From Oreohelix idahoensis (Eukaryota > Mollusca > Gastropoda > Stylommatophora > Oreohelicidae), in assembly GCA_024509875.1 (NCBI GenBank), contig JAMPIV010004467.1:62001-126000 (forward strand): a stretch of DNA of 64,000 nucleotides, given 5' to 3'. The position numbers and the translations under genes were made by a program. The notes beneath the pieces are model-generated. The model was not told where the DNA came from. It saw only the letters and a list, made by a program, of their open reading frames with translations, and did no database searches. This document shows, piece after piece, positions 11,464 through 22,000 of this stretch (position 1 is its first letter; every line of letters starts with the position of its first letter).

Positions 11464-14400
11464 GTGATAAAATTTCCAAATTTCCAGTCTTGTATTATAA
11501 TTGCGCGTTTACTCGTAACTTCCAAAGTTGTCCAATACTCAATCTGTCACTTATAGTTGTGGAATTGTGGAATGATAAGACCTATTCTCTGTTCTGTGTC
11601 TGATTTCTGCAGTATACCTCACAGTTCTTAGTTTTAAATCCCAGCTGTGTTTCCGCCGAATGATCAATACAAATTCATTATAGATTTTGGCGAACCAATC
11701 AAATCTATCTAGCACTGTTTGAGTGGGGAAGTTTATCATTACTCATCCCACGCGTATTTAATATATTAATCTTAAAATCCTCGCGTGACCTCTTACAACA
11801 GTGATGTCAAATCGTTACATAAGACTTCTGGAGCACCTTTGTCTTTTTAACAGTATTGTGACCATGTGTTTTCTGGTGTAATGACTTCCACCCAGATATA
11901 TATCCCGACAGATTATTTAATTATCCCCTTTATCTGCGTGCCTCCGCTAGACAGATGTCGGGTCTGACCGTGTTTTCTTTTTTCTTACAAGCTTGTGTCA
12001 ACACGATCAGCCCTTTCCAATGGGGTCAAATGTTTGACGGACACGTTTCCACAGGTGGTCGGACGGATTCAAAGAGATAAGAGGGTGACCGGACTGACGA
12101 CTGAGTATTGTTATGATTGTCGCAGAGTGAAGATAATTTGCCTCTTTGAAATTTTCCGTCCATCCTGTATATTGCTTTATTTTCTGTATATCCTAAGTTT
12201 CTGAAAAAAATGTTTCTCACGCACTTGCCTTTCCCACCTTAACCCAGGTGAAGCTTCGGTCAACTAGCGTCCATATCTGTTAGGATTTCCCAGACTTGGT
12301 TTCCTAGATATGTAATGCCTGTCTTCTTTCCCATTGGTAATACTTTTGAGCTCGGAACCACAGCACGTACAATCGTGACATTCAATATGCAAAGTAATTT
12401 GTGGCGATACTTTTGCATATCGTGGGAACTTTAAAAATGTAGCGGGTAAATCGAAAATAGCTCTTTCTTTCTTTAAGAAACTAGTTTTAGACTTTACTGT
12501 GTGATAGCATACTGAAGGAGAAAGACGCACTTCTTAGTCTTGTAAAGTAAAACGGTGCATAGGGAGATTTTAGTTAAACAAACAAAGTGCCCTCTAGTTT
12601 AACTTACAGACTATAAATTCCGGTGCGGGTATGTATTCGCTTTTCCAGTATATATGAAATTAGCTCAAATATATAGATTTGAAATATATTGCTATCATGG
12701 TGAAAGTCTAAGTGTATTATATAAATGGGTTCCATTTACCACGTATGTATCATAAATGCTTACAAAAATTCATTTATTTTCACTGCTTGTATTTTAAAGC
12801 GATGTTATGTTACAATGTTTGTATCATTCATAATTTCAATAATCATTTTGCTTGTCAATGTTTGTAACATTATTGTATGAGCATATTATTATGAAGGCTG
12901 GAAGCAATGAACGATGGAAAGCAAAGAAGGATTGTCTAGGGGACCCTCATGTGACCTTGTCTGACCGGGGATGGAGCAAAACAGAGGTCTTGTTATTATG
13001 TATGTACACGGACTGCCAGCTAATACATTCACAGCAGACAGGAATGTTTAAGAATGGACTGGCCTATTTTAGGAACGAGACGCATGCATGGATACCAACA
13101 TGCCTACGCTGGACACTGCTTAAATTATTTCTGTAATAATCTGCGTGTTGCAGCAGAAGAGTAGTTACACATGTATTTTTGTTTTGTCTAACAGATTATG
13201 CAGTGCCAGTCTTGTCTCTTATTGCTGAAAAGAGGTTCCAGTGACCATGTAGTCCTCGTCCACCAGTCACAATAATTCCCTTCAATTACTTCAATTATTT
13301 CAAAGATTCTCAACACCAGACATCACCCTTACCAACCATCACACTTACCATACTCCACCCATTATAACACTCCATCCCACCTTTGGAAGCATATTCGTTA
13401 TCTGTGGATATCTCATCAATTGTGGATACTTTACGCCAGTCCTGTATTTATAAAATCTTGTTCAGATTCTGTGCCCTTTGTGGATACCTTATTCGAACAG
13501 TGAAGTTAATTTCAAAGCATTGGATTACGTTATTTTGCCAAGAGAACACCAGGATATAAGTTGTTTCCAACATTCACACAAAAGGAACAAACATTCATTT
13601 TCACACAAACAGTATTTCACAGATTTCCAGCAAAGCTTAGAATGTTATCAGGTCGCCGGGAACTTTACTAACACAATTCCTTCATCATTTTGTTGTGTCA
13701 CTATTTGTTTAGTAATTTTTCTTCTTTAAAAATCATCAAATTGTTGTGAGTTTGTTTTCTCATGATAATCTTTATTTTTTTGCTGTAAAATCTTTATTGA
13801 TTTATTTACATCTCTTAATTGAAATAAATTGAGTTAGCCTCGATACTATTGTTCGTTCGGTTCAGACTACCAAATCCTCAATCTAACTTGACTTCTTTAC
13901 CCTACTATTTGTGAGTGACACAGTGTGTGCAAAAAGAGTAATATTGTCGCCAGAGAAAACAAGGAGAGCTGTGTGTGTGGTTTTCTTAGTGAAGAACTCA
14001 CTGACTCAGCCTGTGCCTTCTGCCTATCTCTATTGCCCATCACTATCATACGTCCGTGTGCACTAGTGTCCATCACCCCTATACAGCTGTCACGCTTTAC
14101 CTACTATTAATTAAATTTTCACGCGACAATGATAATACCACAGTTCAGCTGGCGGAACGTAAATACGTCTGAGGAGTGGTAAACCAGATAAAGACGGTCC
14201 TATAGCAAATACTTCCGTAGCAAATACTGTCATAGGGGAGTGGCGTGTTAGAGACTTTCATCATGCTATGTCCAGCATAAAGCAAAATAGTGAAAATAAC
14301 GAATGAAAAGGCATGATTTATGTCAAATAAAAGCGATGAGTGAGAAAAATGAAGAAAAGGAAAGAATACTGCCGGAGGACTGAATGTGTGAGAGATCACA

Positions 14401-14480
14401 CAAAAGAGCATGTTCAGTGTAGCATAATGGATAAATACGCTTAGTTAGATTGTATTATGTATACACACTGCCTTCACTAA
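11464..14480. other. No gene recognised (3 kb)
   Basis: AT-rich DNA with scattered short frames (for example 11995-12204, 12852-13136 and 13478-13729). None has a recognisable domain or clear splice sites. I see no inverted ends or target duplications that would define an element. Confidence 0.45.
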
Positions 14481-14518
14481 AGAGTTAATCGCGAGCGCCA
14501 AAGAGTTAATCGCGAGCG
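14481..14518. repeat. 21-bp direct repeat, two units
   Basis: AGAGTTAATCGCGAGCG occurs at 14481 and again 21 bases later. It is a CpG-rich doublet in an AT-rich setting, directly upstream of the candidate first exon at 14592. It may be part of a promoter, but this is only suggested by position. Confidence 0.6.
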
Positions 14519-14536
14519 ACAATATTTACCAGCACA

Positions 14537-14546
14537 CGCATGCGCA
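14537..14546. promoter_or_regulatory. NRF1-like palindromic motif
   Basis: CGCATGCGCA matches the core of the palindromic site bound by NRF1-type factors in animal promoters. It lies 46 bases upstream of the candidate start codon at 14592. No TATA box is evident. The call depends on the candidate exon being real. Confidence 0.35.
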
Positions 14547-14591
14547 GTCTATACCTCGAAGGGAAGGAGAGAAACGGAAATATTATTCATA

Positions 14592-14723
14592 ATGGCGAAG
14601 CAATTTGTGCATTGGGACGGATGGAATTTCTTAAAGGACGACTTTGGGAAGTGTCGTTATACAAGAATAATAACGGAGTTCGCTGGTGGGAATGTTCATA
14701 CAGGGAAATCTAAAAGGAAATTG
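14592..14723 (+). CDS. Candidate first coding exon of an unidentified host gene
   Basis: The ATG at 14592 opens 44 codons (MAKQFVHWDGWNFLKDDFGK at the start) and stops exactly at a strong splice-donor match, TTG followed by GTAAGTAGG, at 14724. The intron would be phase 0. Upstream lie an NRF1-like motif and a CpG-rich doublet, which fits a promoter. The peptide is basic and aromatic and has no domain I recognise. I did not find a second exon in the following sequence. The frame stays open to 14786, so a short unspliced ORF is also possible. This is the best candidate for a host exon in the window, but it is only a candidate. Confidence 0.3.
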
Positions 14724-14786
14724 GTAAGTAGGATGTATCTACTGAGATATCGTTTAGTTTGTGAGATGGCCACTTTCGAGGGTTAG

Positions 14787-15036
14787 GCCTAGTTTTAATC
14801 TAAATAAATTTATTTAGACTGCATACCCACATGGAAAGCCAATATCAAGGAATGGATTTGAAGCTTGTCACAGGGGATTTCAAAGGATATTGACCAGACA
14901 GTGATAACCTAGGCCAGTTAAGAGATTCAGGCCTTAATAAATTGCAAGGTTACACACAATGAGCCCATAGACAACATTTTCTATAATTATTTTGGGCCAA
15001 TCAGATACGACTCCCTCTGACGTACGCTCCATTAGT
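14787..15036. other. Short gene-free stretch, possible intron start
   Basis: If the exon at 14592-14723 is real, this is its intron. Otherwise it is unannotated AT-rich DNA. No feature is seen before the SINE duplication at 15037. Confidence 0.35.
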
Positions 15037-15047
15037 ATATAAGGGAG

Positions 15048-15290
15048 TTAGTTGCTTATCCTTTACAGGACGTGGCAATCAACCCCAGCTTTTATTGGTT
15101 GTTTGTGATTTTTCTAGGCAATTTTTTTCATTCAGTAGTTTGCCATTGCTTTCTGAACGGTACGGCGCTTATACCATTGTTAAAAATCCACACAAAGCGA
15201 TCTGCTACCAAACCGCCTGCAGCAGGTTTCGAACCTGGTATATCTGGATTATGAAACTGCGTTCATATCCATTAGGCCACAGACGCCGAC
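15048..15290 (-). mobile_element. tRNA-derived SINE, minus strand
   Basis: Read from 15290 leftward, the element begins with a tRNA-like head. An A-box match (TGGCCTAATGG) is followed by a B-box-like GGTTCGAAACC in a T-arm whose stem pairs at four of five positions. The acceptor stem pairs poorly, so it is not a working tRNA. The body continues to 15048. The 11-bp duplication ATATAAGGGAG flanks it at 15037-15047 and 15291-15301, which fixes both ends. RNA polymerase III would transcribe it from the internal boxes, and mobility would depend on a LINE. Confidence 0.75.
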
Positions 15291-15301
15291 ATATAAGGGA
15301 G

Positions 15302-16842
15302 GCAGTTTCAAAATTCATTTATCACACACAACCTTGTTAAGCCCAGCCAGAAGAAGCAGAGTAGACCACTGTCATTGCCAAGCCAATTTTGACTATGCAG
15401 GGCAGGAATCCTCACTAAAAGTGTAATTCTGTGTTGGAGAAAGATTCTGAGAGGGTATGTAGGGCTATCATAAGTATTTATGTGAATAATGTACATTTTA
15501 TTTCAGGAATTAATAGGCTTGTGAATATACCAAACATATTGATTGTGTGAATAGGATGTCTAAAGCTTGGCAAGCCTTTAAAACTACCCACAGCAGTCAT
15601 TGCTAACCATAAGCATATCCAGTAGGGTTTATTAGTGCACATATAGTTAAACTACCATGAACGTACATGACCCAACCTACGGGTTTACTATGGGACCAAC
15701 TATGACTTGGCATGAGAGTGAGGAAGGCAAAGGCTGCATCAGGAGTCATAGTTTCATATTGATTGTTTATTATTGGATTGAAAATGTTTTGCAGTAGACA
15801 CCAATCTGTCTCCCTACTCTGTATCATACAGAGCCATTTATCATTCATTGTACACACAGCATCTGAATAAAACATTCTCATCTCAGCACACAGTAGAGAT
15901 AACAAGCATCATAAGCAACCATTGGACACATATTCATTGTTTCAGGATCCTAGTGCACCATCACAAGTGTGATCATGTTCTGAGGTCTGAGGTCCTTATA
16001 TCCTGCTATATGTGAAGCCCAGAGATAGAAGGAGCCTATTACTGTCATTCCCCTTACTGTTTGGGAGTTTGTGCAGCACAGACTATCAGTGTGTTAGTAC
16101 AGTGCAACCGACCTGTAGCAGAGTTACTGACTTGGACCAGAGTTAAGTCCCATGTTCCTAGAAACCAATGTGAGACCAGCTACTACTGTCAATAGAATGT
16201 TTTAAATGATGAACTTGAGCTGTAAAGATAGGAGAGACAGATAAACTTTAATTATTCATTATTAAAATAAATACAGAAGGACGGTGAACATTCCTGGTGG
16301 ACAAGATCTAGTGTAAAGGAACTTGTTAATTAATAGATCCAAAGTGGATCCTTGTTCTTTTGTATTTACTTACAAATAGATTGGAATGTACATACTCTAC
16401 CATAATCACCATTGCCGCAACATTCACCCATCATTACAATAGTACATAGTGTAGATAATAAATTATTTGAATTGTAAGCCACTTGAGTTATTAATTACTT
16501 TTATTCAAAGGAGTTACAGTTCAATTTTCATAGTTACATAAGTACATCATAGGAGATCAAAAGTGAGAGGGCACCAGTATAATCTGCTTGTCTATATCTA
16601 ATTTTTGCTACAGATTATTCACAGCATTGATCTTCTTGTGAGAGTGAGACCAGTGAACCCTAGACACTGGGACTTCACCATTGTTCAGGAGAGAACCCTA
16701 CTTCTGTCAATACTATCACTACATCTATATATATAACCTCTCGCTACATTCAGACATTTTGTCACAGTCCTGTCCACGTCTATCATCTCCTCACCTTTTG
16801 TTTCACTGTTATGTCCTTTCCACATTATAAGGGATAGGGACA
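15302..16842. other. No gene recognised (1.5 kb)
   Basis: AT-rich sequence with only short shadow frames. No repeats, RNA genes or element ends were seen. Confidence 0.45.
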
Positions 16843-17762
16843 AGGTGTTATGATTTATGGTTAGTCAATGGTTATGATTTATGGAAACGTATGATTACAT
16901 GTGATTCAACCACTGCGGATTATAACGTCTTCGTTGTTTTCTATATTTCAGAGCCATACAATGAGACTAAACGTGTGGGTTGAGAGACTATTAAATATGA
17001 GGTGGACTCGATATATTTTAATGCCCATTCAAGTCATTATGCAATGAGAGCTCCTCTTGTCACCTCATGTTATAGTGTGTGGTGGAGAAAGTTGGTAGGG
17101 ACTTATGGTCAATTTTGTGCTCACGAGGGGACTTGTGAATCACATCGTCTCAACTTTAGTTTAGGCAGCACTTTGTGCCGGTCAAAAATACGATTCTGCA
17201 ATTCTTTATATTTACCACATTAAGAGAATCTCGTGTTAAACATATTTACTGACGTGTATTGAGCCTAGCGTGCATTTATTTATCACATAGAAAAAGTAAC
17301 TGGATATTTCTTTAATGCCAACAAACAACAGAAACATTTTTTTTTTCAGAGTTTGAAATAAATTGTAATTTTCTTTTTTGCTACAAAAGTGTTAAAAACA
17401 AAATTATATACAATAACTTTTAAATTTTTTAAAGTTACAACTAACTTTTCCGCACATATTACTCCCCTTGTATTAAAAATTACGTCCCTTAGATAAATCG
17501 CATAAATGTATCAACGTTTTCGTATGACGGAAATAACAATGCTATGGTAGTGGAACATTGATAATAGTTCCCAATGTCAATGTCTGGTTGTGTAGCGAAT
17601 ACAGAAAGTTAGTTAAAAGGCAATGTTTTTACATGCTAGTTGTATATGTGGGAACTGACGATGGTTCCCTCCTTCCTCTCCCCCCCCCCAACCGCCCCCA
17701 CTTCCTTTCTTTTTCTCCAATGCGTATGGAGTCAATACTTGCCGAGTTTGTATATGTAATAA
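16843..17762 (-). repeat. Unclassified dispersed repeat X, copy 1
   Basis: This segment is the reverse complement of parts of 54890-55860 (copy 3) and overlaps parts of copy 2 at 24220-24850. Shared landmarks are the segment around ACCACTGCGGATTATAACG at 16911-16929, the segment with CATATTTACTGACGTGTATT near 17240, and the GTAGCGAATACAGAAAGTTA stretch near 17590. A long pyrimidine run with nine Cs lies at 17664-17720, at the same place as a purine run in the other copies. Similarity stops at 17762, next to a Gypsy fragment. No protein is recognised. Confidence 0.7.
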
Positions 17763-18155
17763 ACTGCAAATCGGATGGCAGGGCCCAAATACTGTTCTAG
17801 AGAAACTATCTAGAACCAACTACAAAATAGACAAGAAAGGGAAGGAGAAGGTCTATCATATTAACCTACTCAAGAAGTATTATGATAGAGCTGCATCTGA
17901 AAGTGCACACCTTATGACCCTGGTCAATGCCACCGAAACGAAGAGCGAACCGCTCACCTCATACTAGTATCCTTTACGACCCACTGAAACATTCGAGCAG
18001 GTGAAAGTAACTACTCATCTGACGAAAGGTCAGAGGAAGCAAGTTCTAAAAGTACTAGAAACACATGCAGACGTGCTAACGGACAAACCGGGGCGCAGTA
18101 ACATACTGGAATATGACATGGAAATTTTAGACCCAACGCCGATCTGCATGAAAAC

Positions 18156-18166
18156 ATATCCTATCC
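18156..18166. repeat. Target-site duplication of the 306-bp element
   Basis: ATATCCTATCC here is repeated exactly at 18473-18483, on the two sides of the insertion at 18167-18472. Confidence 0.88.
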
Positions 18167-18472
18167 GGGGCCCAAAGATGAAGCAATAGAGAATGCAGTC
18201 AGCAACTCATAGCTAGACTGCTTGCGTCAGGGTCAGCGAACCAGAGCTGACCAAGACCCTACTCCACCTCCACGTGGTGGTCCTGGAAACAGGCTGCATC
18301 ACTGCAGTCTGGCTGAGAGTGTAGGGATCGAAGAGGGAAGGCAAACCCGGTCCCAAAAAATGCCGTGCTGAAATCGGATGTGTCGGCCGAAAGGCGCAAA
18401 TATCGCAGCTTCGCTGTAAACAGACACAACGCAACCAACGTCCTTTTCAGGACGAACGAGGAAGAAGAAGAA
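18167..18472 (+). mobile_element. 306-bp GAA-tailed SINE-like retroposon, copy 1
   Basis: Bounded by an 11-bp duplication (18156-18166 and 18473-18483) and ending in a (GAA)n tail. A clearly related copy lies on the minus strand at 40630-40942, with matching start (CCCAAAGATG), middle (CCACGTGGTGG, CACTGCAGTC) and end (AACGAGG plus GAA repeats). No tRNA, 7SL or 5S head is evident by eye. The tail is the same simple repeat that ends LINE C (22341-22358), which may be its mobilising partner. It could instead be a 5'-truncated LINE end of an unseen family. Confidence 0.78.
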
Positions 18473-18483
18473 ATATCCTATCC
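18473..18483. repeat. Target-site duplication, right copy
   Basis: Second identical copy of the 11-bp duplication at 18156-18166. Confidence 0.88.
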
Positions 18484-18660
18484 CCTTTGCAAAAGCAGAA
18501 GACTTGAAGGAGGAAATAGACTACATGTTGAAAGAAAACATAATTGCTAAATCAGAATCGCCGTACAGCGCTAGTGTCGTTTTACTGAGGAAGGCGACTG
18601 GTGAGCATCGTCTCTGTATTGATTACTGTCAAGAGACAATAAGGTGCTTACACGCACACC

Positions 18661-18906
18661 ATTGTCTCTGACCGCAGCGACACTAACTCTGTTACTACTC
18701 ATCTCACGTAATCAGCAACAACAACAACGGCAACGTAGTCTAGCGGACAAGTTTCCACACTGTATATAACAATAAATAAGTGAACTCAAAGACTGTGTCA
18801 ATCTTGACATAATATAATAACAACTAGTACATGCCATATTTATGAGGTACTCAAAAAGCACAAGAAATTACCAGTCTATCTCGACAACCTACCAGTATTC
18901 GAATAA
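18661..18906. other. Short stretch without a feature
   Basis: Unassigned sequence between the Gypsy fragment and the TA of mariner copy 2. It contains a short CAACAACAACAACGG run near 18716 but nothing else. Confidence 0.4.
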
Positions 18907-19050
18907 TACAAGGGGATTGACATAAGTCTGGGGCCTGACCATGAAGAAGTCACAGGAGGAAGATGAAACTTGGCACATTTAAAGTTCATCATATTTGCAC
19001 TGAATGTGTAAAGTACGCGTTTGTTTCTTCAATGGGTTTTCCCGCTACGG

Positions 19051-22000
19051 TACCTATACCTTGTAGCGGTATGGCAGCTTGCGTACCCTGACAATCCCCA
19101 GAGCAATGCCAGTGGGAGTTTTACTCCTGGTAGGTTCAACCAAGCTGGACTGGTCTGTGTGGGTACGGGTCAGACAAAAGCTGGTACCCTGGTCCTCCAG
19201 GTTGTGGGTTTTAGCATAGGGCTGACACCCCTGTCTATGTAAAAAAAATCGCACGTTACGGAAACAACAATAAATGGAAAAACTTTGCTGCGGGATGGAC
19301 ATTCGGAGTCTGTGGCTCGTATGACTGTCAGTGGTGAAAGCCGAATGGAAGCCACTGACATGAAAACGGATGTCCTGACCGCAAAACAGGATACAAGAAT
19401 AGGTTTTTGGAATGTCAGGACAATGTACGAGACAGGTAAACTAAGACAGGTCACGGCAGAAATGAGAAACTATAGGTTACACATTCTAGGGATAAGCGAG
19501 AGCAGATGGACAGGGGCAGGAAAAGTTAAAACAGCAACAGGAGAAACAGTACTTTACTCTGGAAGAGAGGATGGACAGCACAATAAAGGCGTAGCCATTA
19601 TTCTACAGAAAGGAATAGAAAGGACATTACTGGAATGGAAACCCATCAACAACAGACTGATAAGATTAAGATTGAGAGGGAGATTCACCAACACTACAAT
19701 AATACAATGCTACGCACCAACGAATGATAGCGATGAGGAGGTCAAGGATGAATTCTATCAACAACTGCAGAAAGAAATGGAAGACACACCTAGATATGAT
19801 CTTGTTATAGTAATGGGAGACCTCAATGCGAAAGTTGGTACACACAATACATATAATGAAAGAACAATGGGGAAATGCGGCAGCGGAACAGCAAACGAAA
19901 ATGGGGATAAGCTAATAAGTTTCTGTAGCATTAACAACCTGGTCATTGGAGGAACACTTTCCCCACATAAGGAAATTCACAAGTTAACATGGGAATCACC
20001 AAATGGTCGGGACAGAAACCAGATAGACCACATCATGGTTAACGGTAGATGGAGACATGCATTACAAGATGTGAAGGTAAGAAGAGGTGCAGATGTGGGA
20101 AGTGATCACCATTTAGTAGTAGCAAAACTGAAAGTGAAACTAAGAAGGGCTGGACCAACTGTAACTACACAGAAAAGGTTTGACATCAGCAAATTGAAGG
20201 ACCCCCTTACCAGAAAAGCTTTTGCGGCCGACATTAAGAAACGATATCAATTTGCCAAAAGCCAGGAAAAGACATTGACTGATGATATAGACCAGAATTT
20301 CAACACCATTTCAACAATATATAAGGAAAGCAGCAAATCATGCTTAGGATTCCAGGAAAGGAAGAAGCAAGACTGGATAACACCAGAAACACTAAACACC
20401 ATAAAGATGAGAAAGGAAATGAAAAGAAAGAAAACAGAAGCGAAGTCCCCCAGGTTAAAGCAACTATATAGCGAACAGTACAGCCAGCTGGACAGGGAAG
20501 TTAAACGCCAAACCCGAGCCAACAAAAGGAATTTCCTAGACGATCTTGCAAAACAGGCAGAGGAGGCAGCACTGAGAAATGAACAAAGCACAGTATACAA
20601 AATAACTAAATTCATCAGCGGAAAACAAGGTGCAAACAATATTACATTAGTAAGAGATAAGCAAGGAAATCTCATCAAGACAGCAGAGGGACAGGAAACA
20701 AGATGGGCAGAGCACTTCAGAGAAACTCTGAACAAGGAAATACCAGAGACACAATTGAATGTTCCTGAGGCTGAAAACGATCTAGATGTAAATACAGACA
20801 TTCCACGAAAAGAAGAAATCATCACAGCAATCAAAGGGTTAAAGAACGGTAAAGCTCCGGGCCATGATAACTTAAATGCAGAGCTATTTAAGACAGACCC
20901 TGAGCTAGCAGCAGAACTATTAGAACCACTATTTGCACAAGTGTGGAAAACGGGGACAACACCATCAGAGTGGAACAAAGGAATAATTGTCAAATTGCCC
21001 AAGAAGGGAGATCTTGCAGACTGCAATAATTGGAGAGGAATCACTCTTCTCTCAGTTCCCAGCAAAATACTAGGCAGGATAATTATACAGAGAATTTCAA
21101 AGGCAGTAGACTACAAACTGAGGAAAGAACAAGCAGGATTTAGAAAGAACAGAAGATGTGTAGACCATATATTCACTCTCAGGAACATTATAGAGCAGTG
21201 CTCAGAATGGCAAAGACAGCTTTACATAAATTTTGTTGATTTTGAAAAGGCTTTTGACAGCATACATAGGGACAGTTTATGGAAAATACTGAGGGCTTAT
21301 GGAATTCCAAGCTGCATAGTGTCAATCATAAAAAGCCTCTATGCCAACTTTACGTGTAGTGTTGGGCAGAGCAACCTAACCTTCGAGGTGAAGACAGGAG
21401 TACGACAGGGATGCCCCTTATCAACCACTCTATTTTTAACAGTCATAGACTGGGTGATGCGCCAGACAACAGAGGGCAGTCCAAGAGGAATAAGATGGAC
21501 TACATTTTCTACATTGGAAGATCTGGAATATGCAGATGACATTGCACTGCTGGCACATTCACATCAACACATCCAGGAAAAAACGGATAGACTTAATAAA
21601 ATTAGCCAGCAGGTGGGCTTGAACATCAATTTAAAGAAGTCTGAGGTCATGACGCTCAATGTGAGCAACCCTGAGCCCATATCAGTAAGGAATCAGCAAC
21701 TGGTACAGACAGATACCTTCACATACCTAGGAAGCATAGTAACACCAGACGGTGGGGCAGGCAAAGACATCAACATCAGAATGAATAAGGCAAGAACAGC
21801 CTTCTTTAGCCTAAATAACATCTGGAAGTCCTCCCAATACAGCACAAGCACAAAATTAAGATTATACCAGAGTTGCGTGCTTTCTGTGCTTCTCTATGGT
21901 GCGGAATGCTGGAGAGTCACAGAGAAGGAAATGTCAAAATTGTCCTCTTTTCACACAACATGCCTAAGAAAAATTCACCGCATCTTTTGGCCGAATACCA

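Larger units (their letters stand above)
17796..18660 (+). pseudogene. Gypsy pol fragment (integrase end to RT start), split by a SINE-like element
   Basis: The first part encodes the end of an integrase (VYHINLLKKYYDRA near 17855-17895) and, after a spacer, the RT entry region with LETHADVLTDKPGRSNILEY (18055-18114). The segment 18484-18660 continues the RT with a YPIPFAKAED-like start and ENIIAKSESPYSASVVLLRK, then LCIDY, where it ends. An integrase tail directly before RT means integrase precedes RT, the same order as in the element at 27134-36344, but this is a different family. The 306-bp insertion at 18167-18472 separates the parts, and skipping it leaves the frame open across the junction. 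Confidence 0.75.

Noticed and set aside
12852..13136. 94-codon open frame as a possible gene
   Set aside because: No known motif and no supporting signals. I would need transcripts or homology.
13478..13729. 83-codon open frame
   Set aside because: Hydrophobic tail and low complexity in AT-rich DNA. No evidence of coding.
15215..15290. A functional tRNA gene on the minus strand
   Set aside because: A and B boxes match, but the acceptor stem pairs poorly and a SINE body plus target duplication surround it.
18365..18550. Coding sequence in the 306-bp retroposon
   Set aside because: The frame runs into the GAA tail as a poly-Glu stretch and into the flanking Gypsy in a wrong phase.
20247..21065. 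272-codon minus-strand frame
   Set aside because: Antisense shadow of the intact LINE C ORF.
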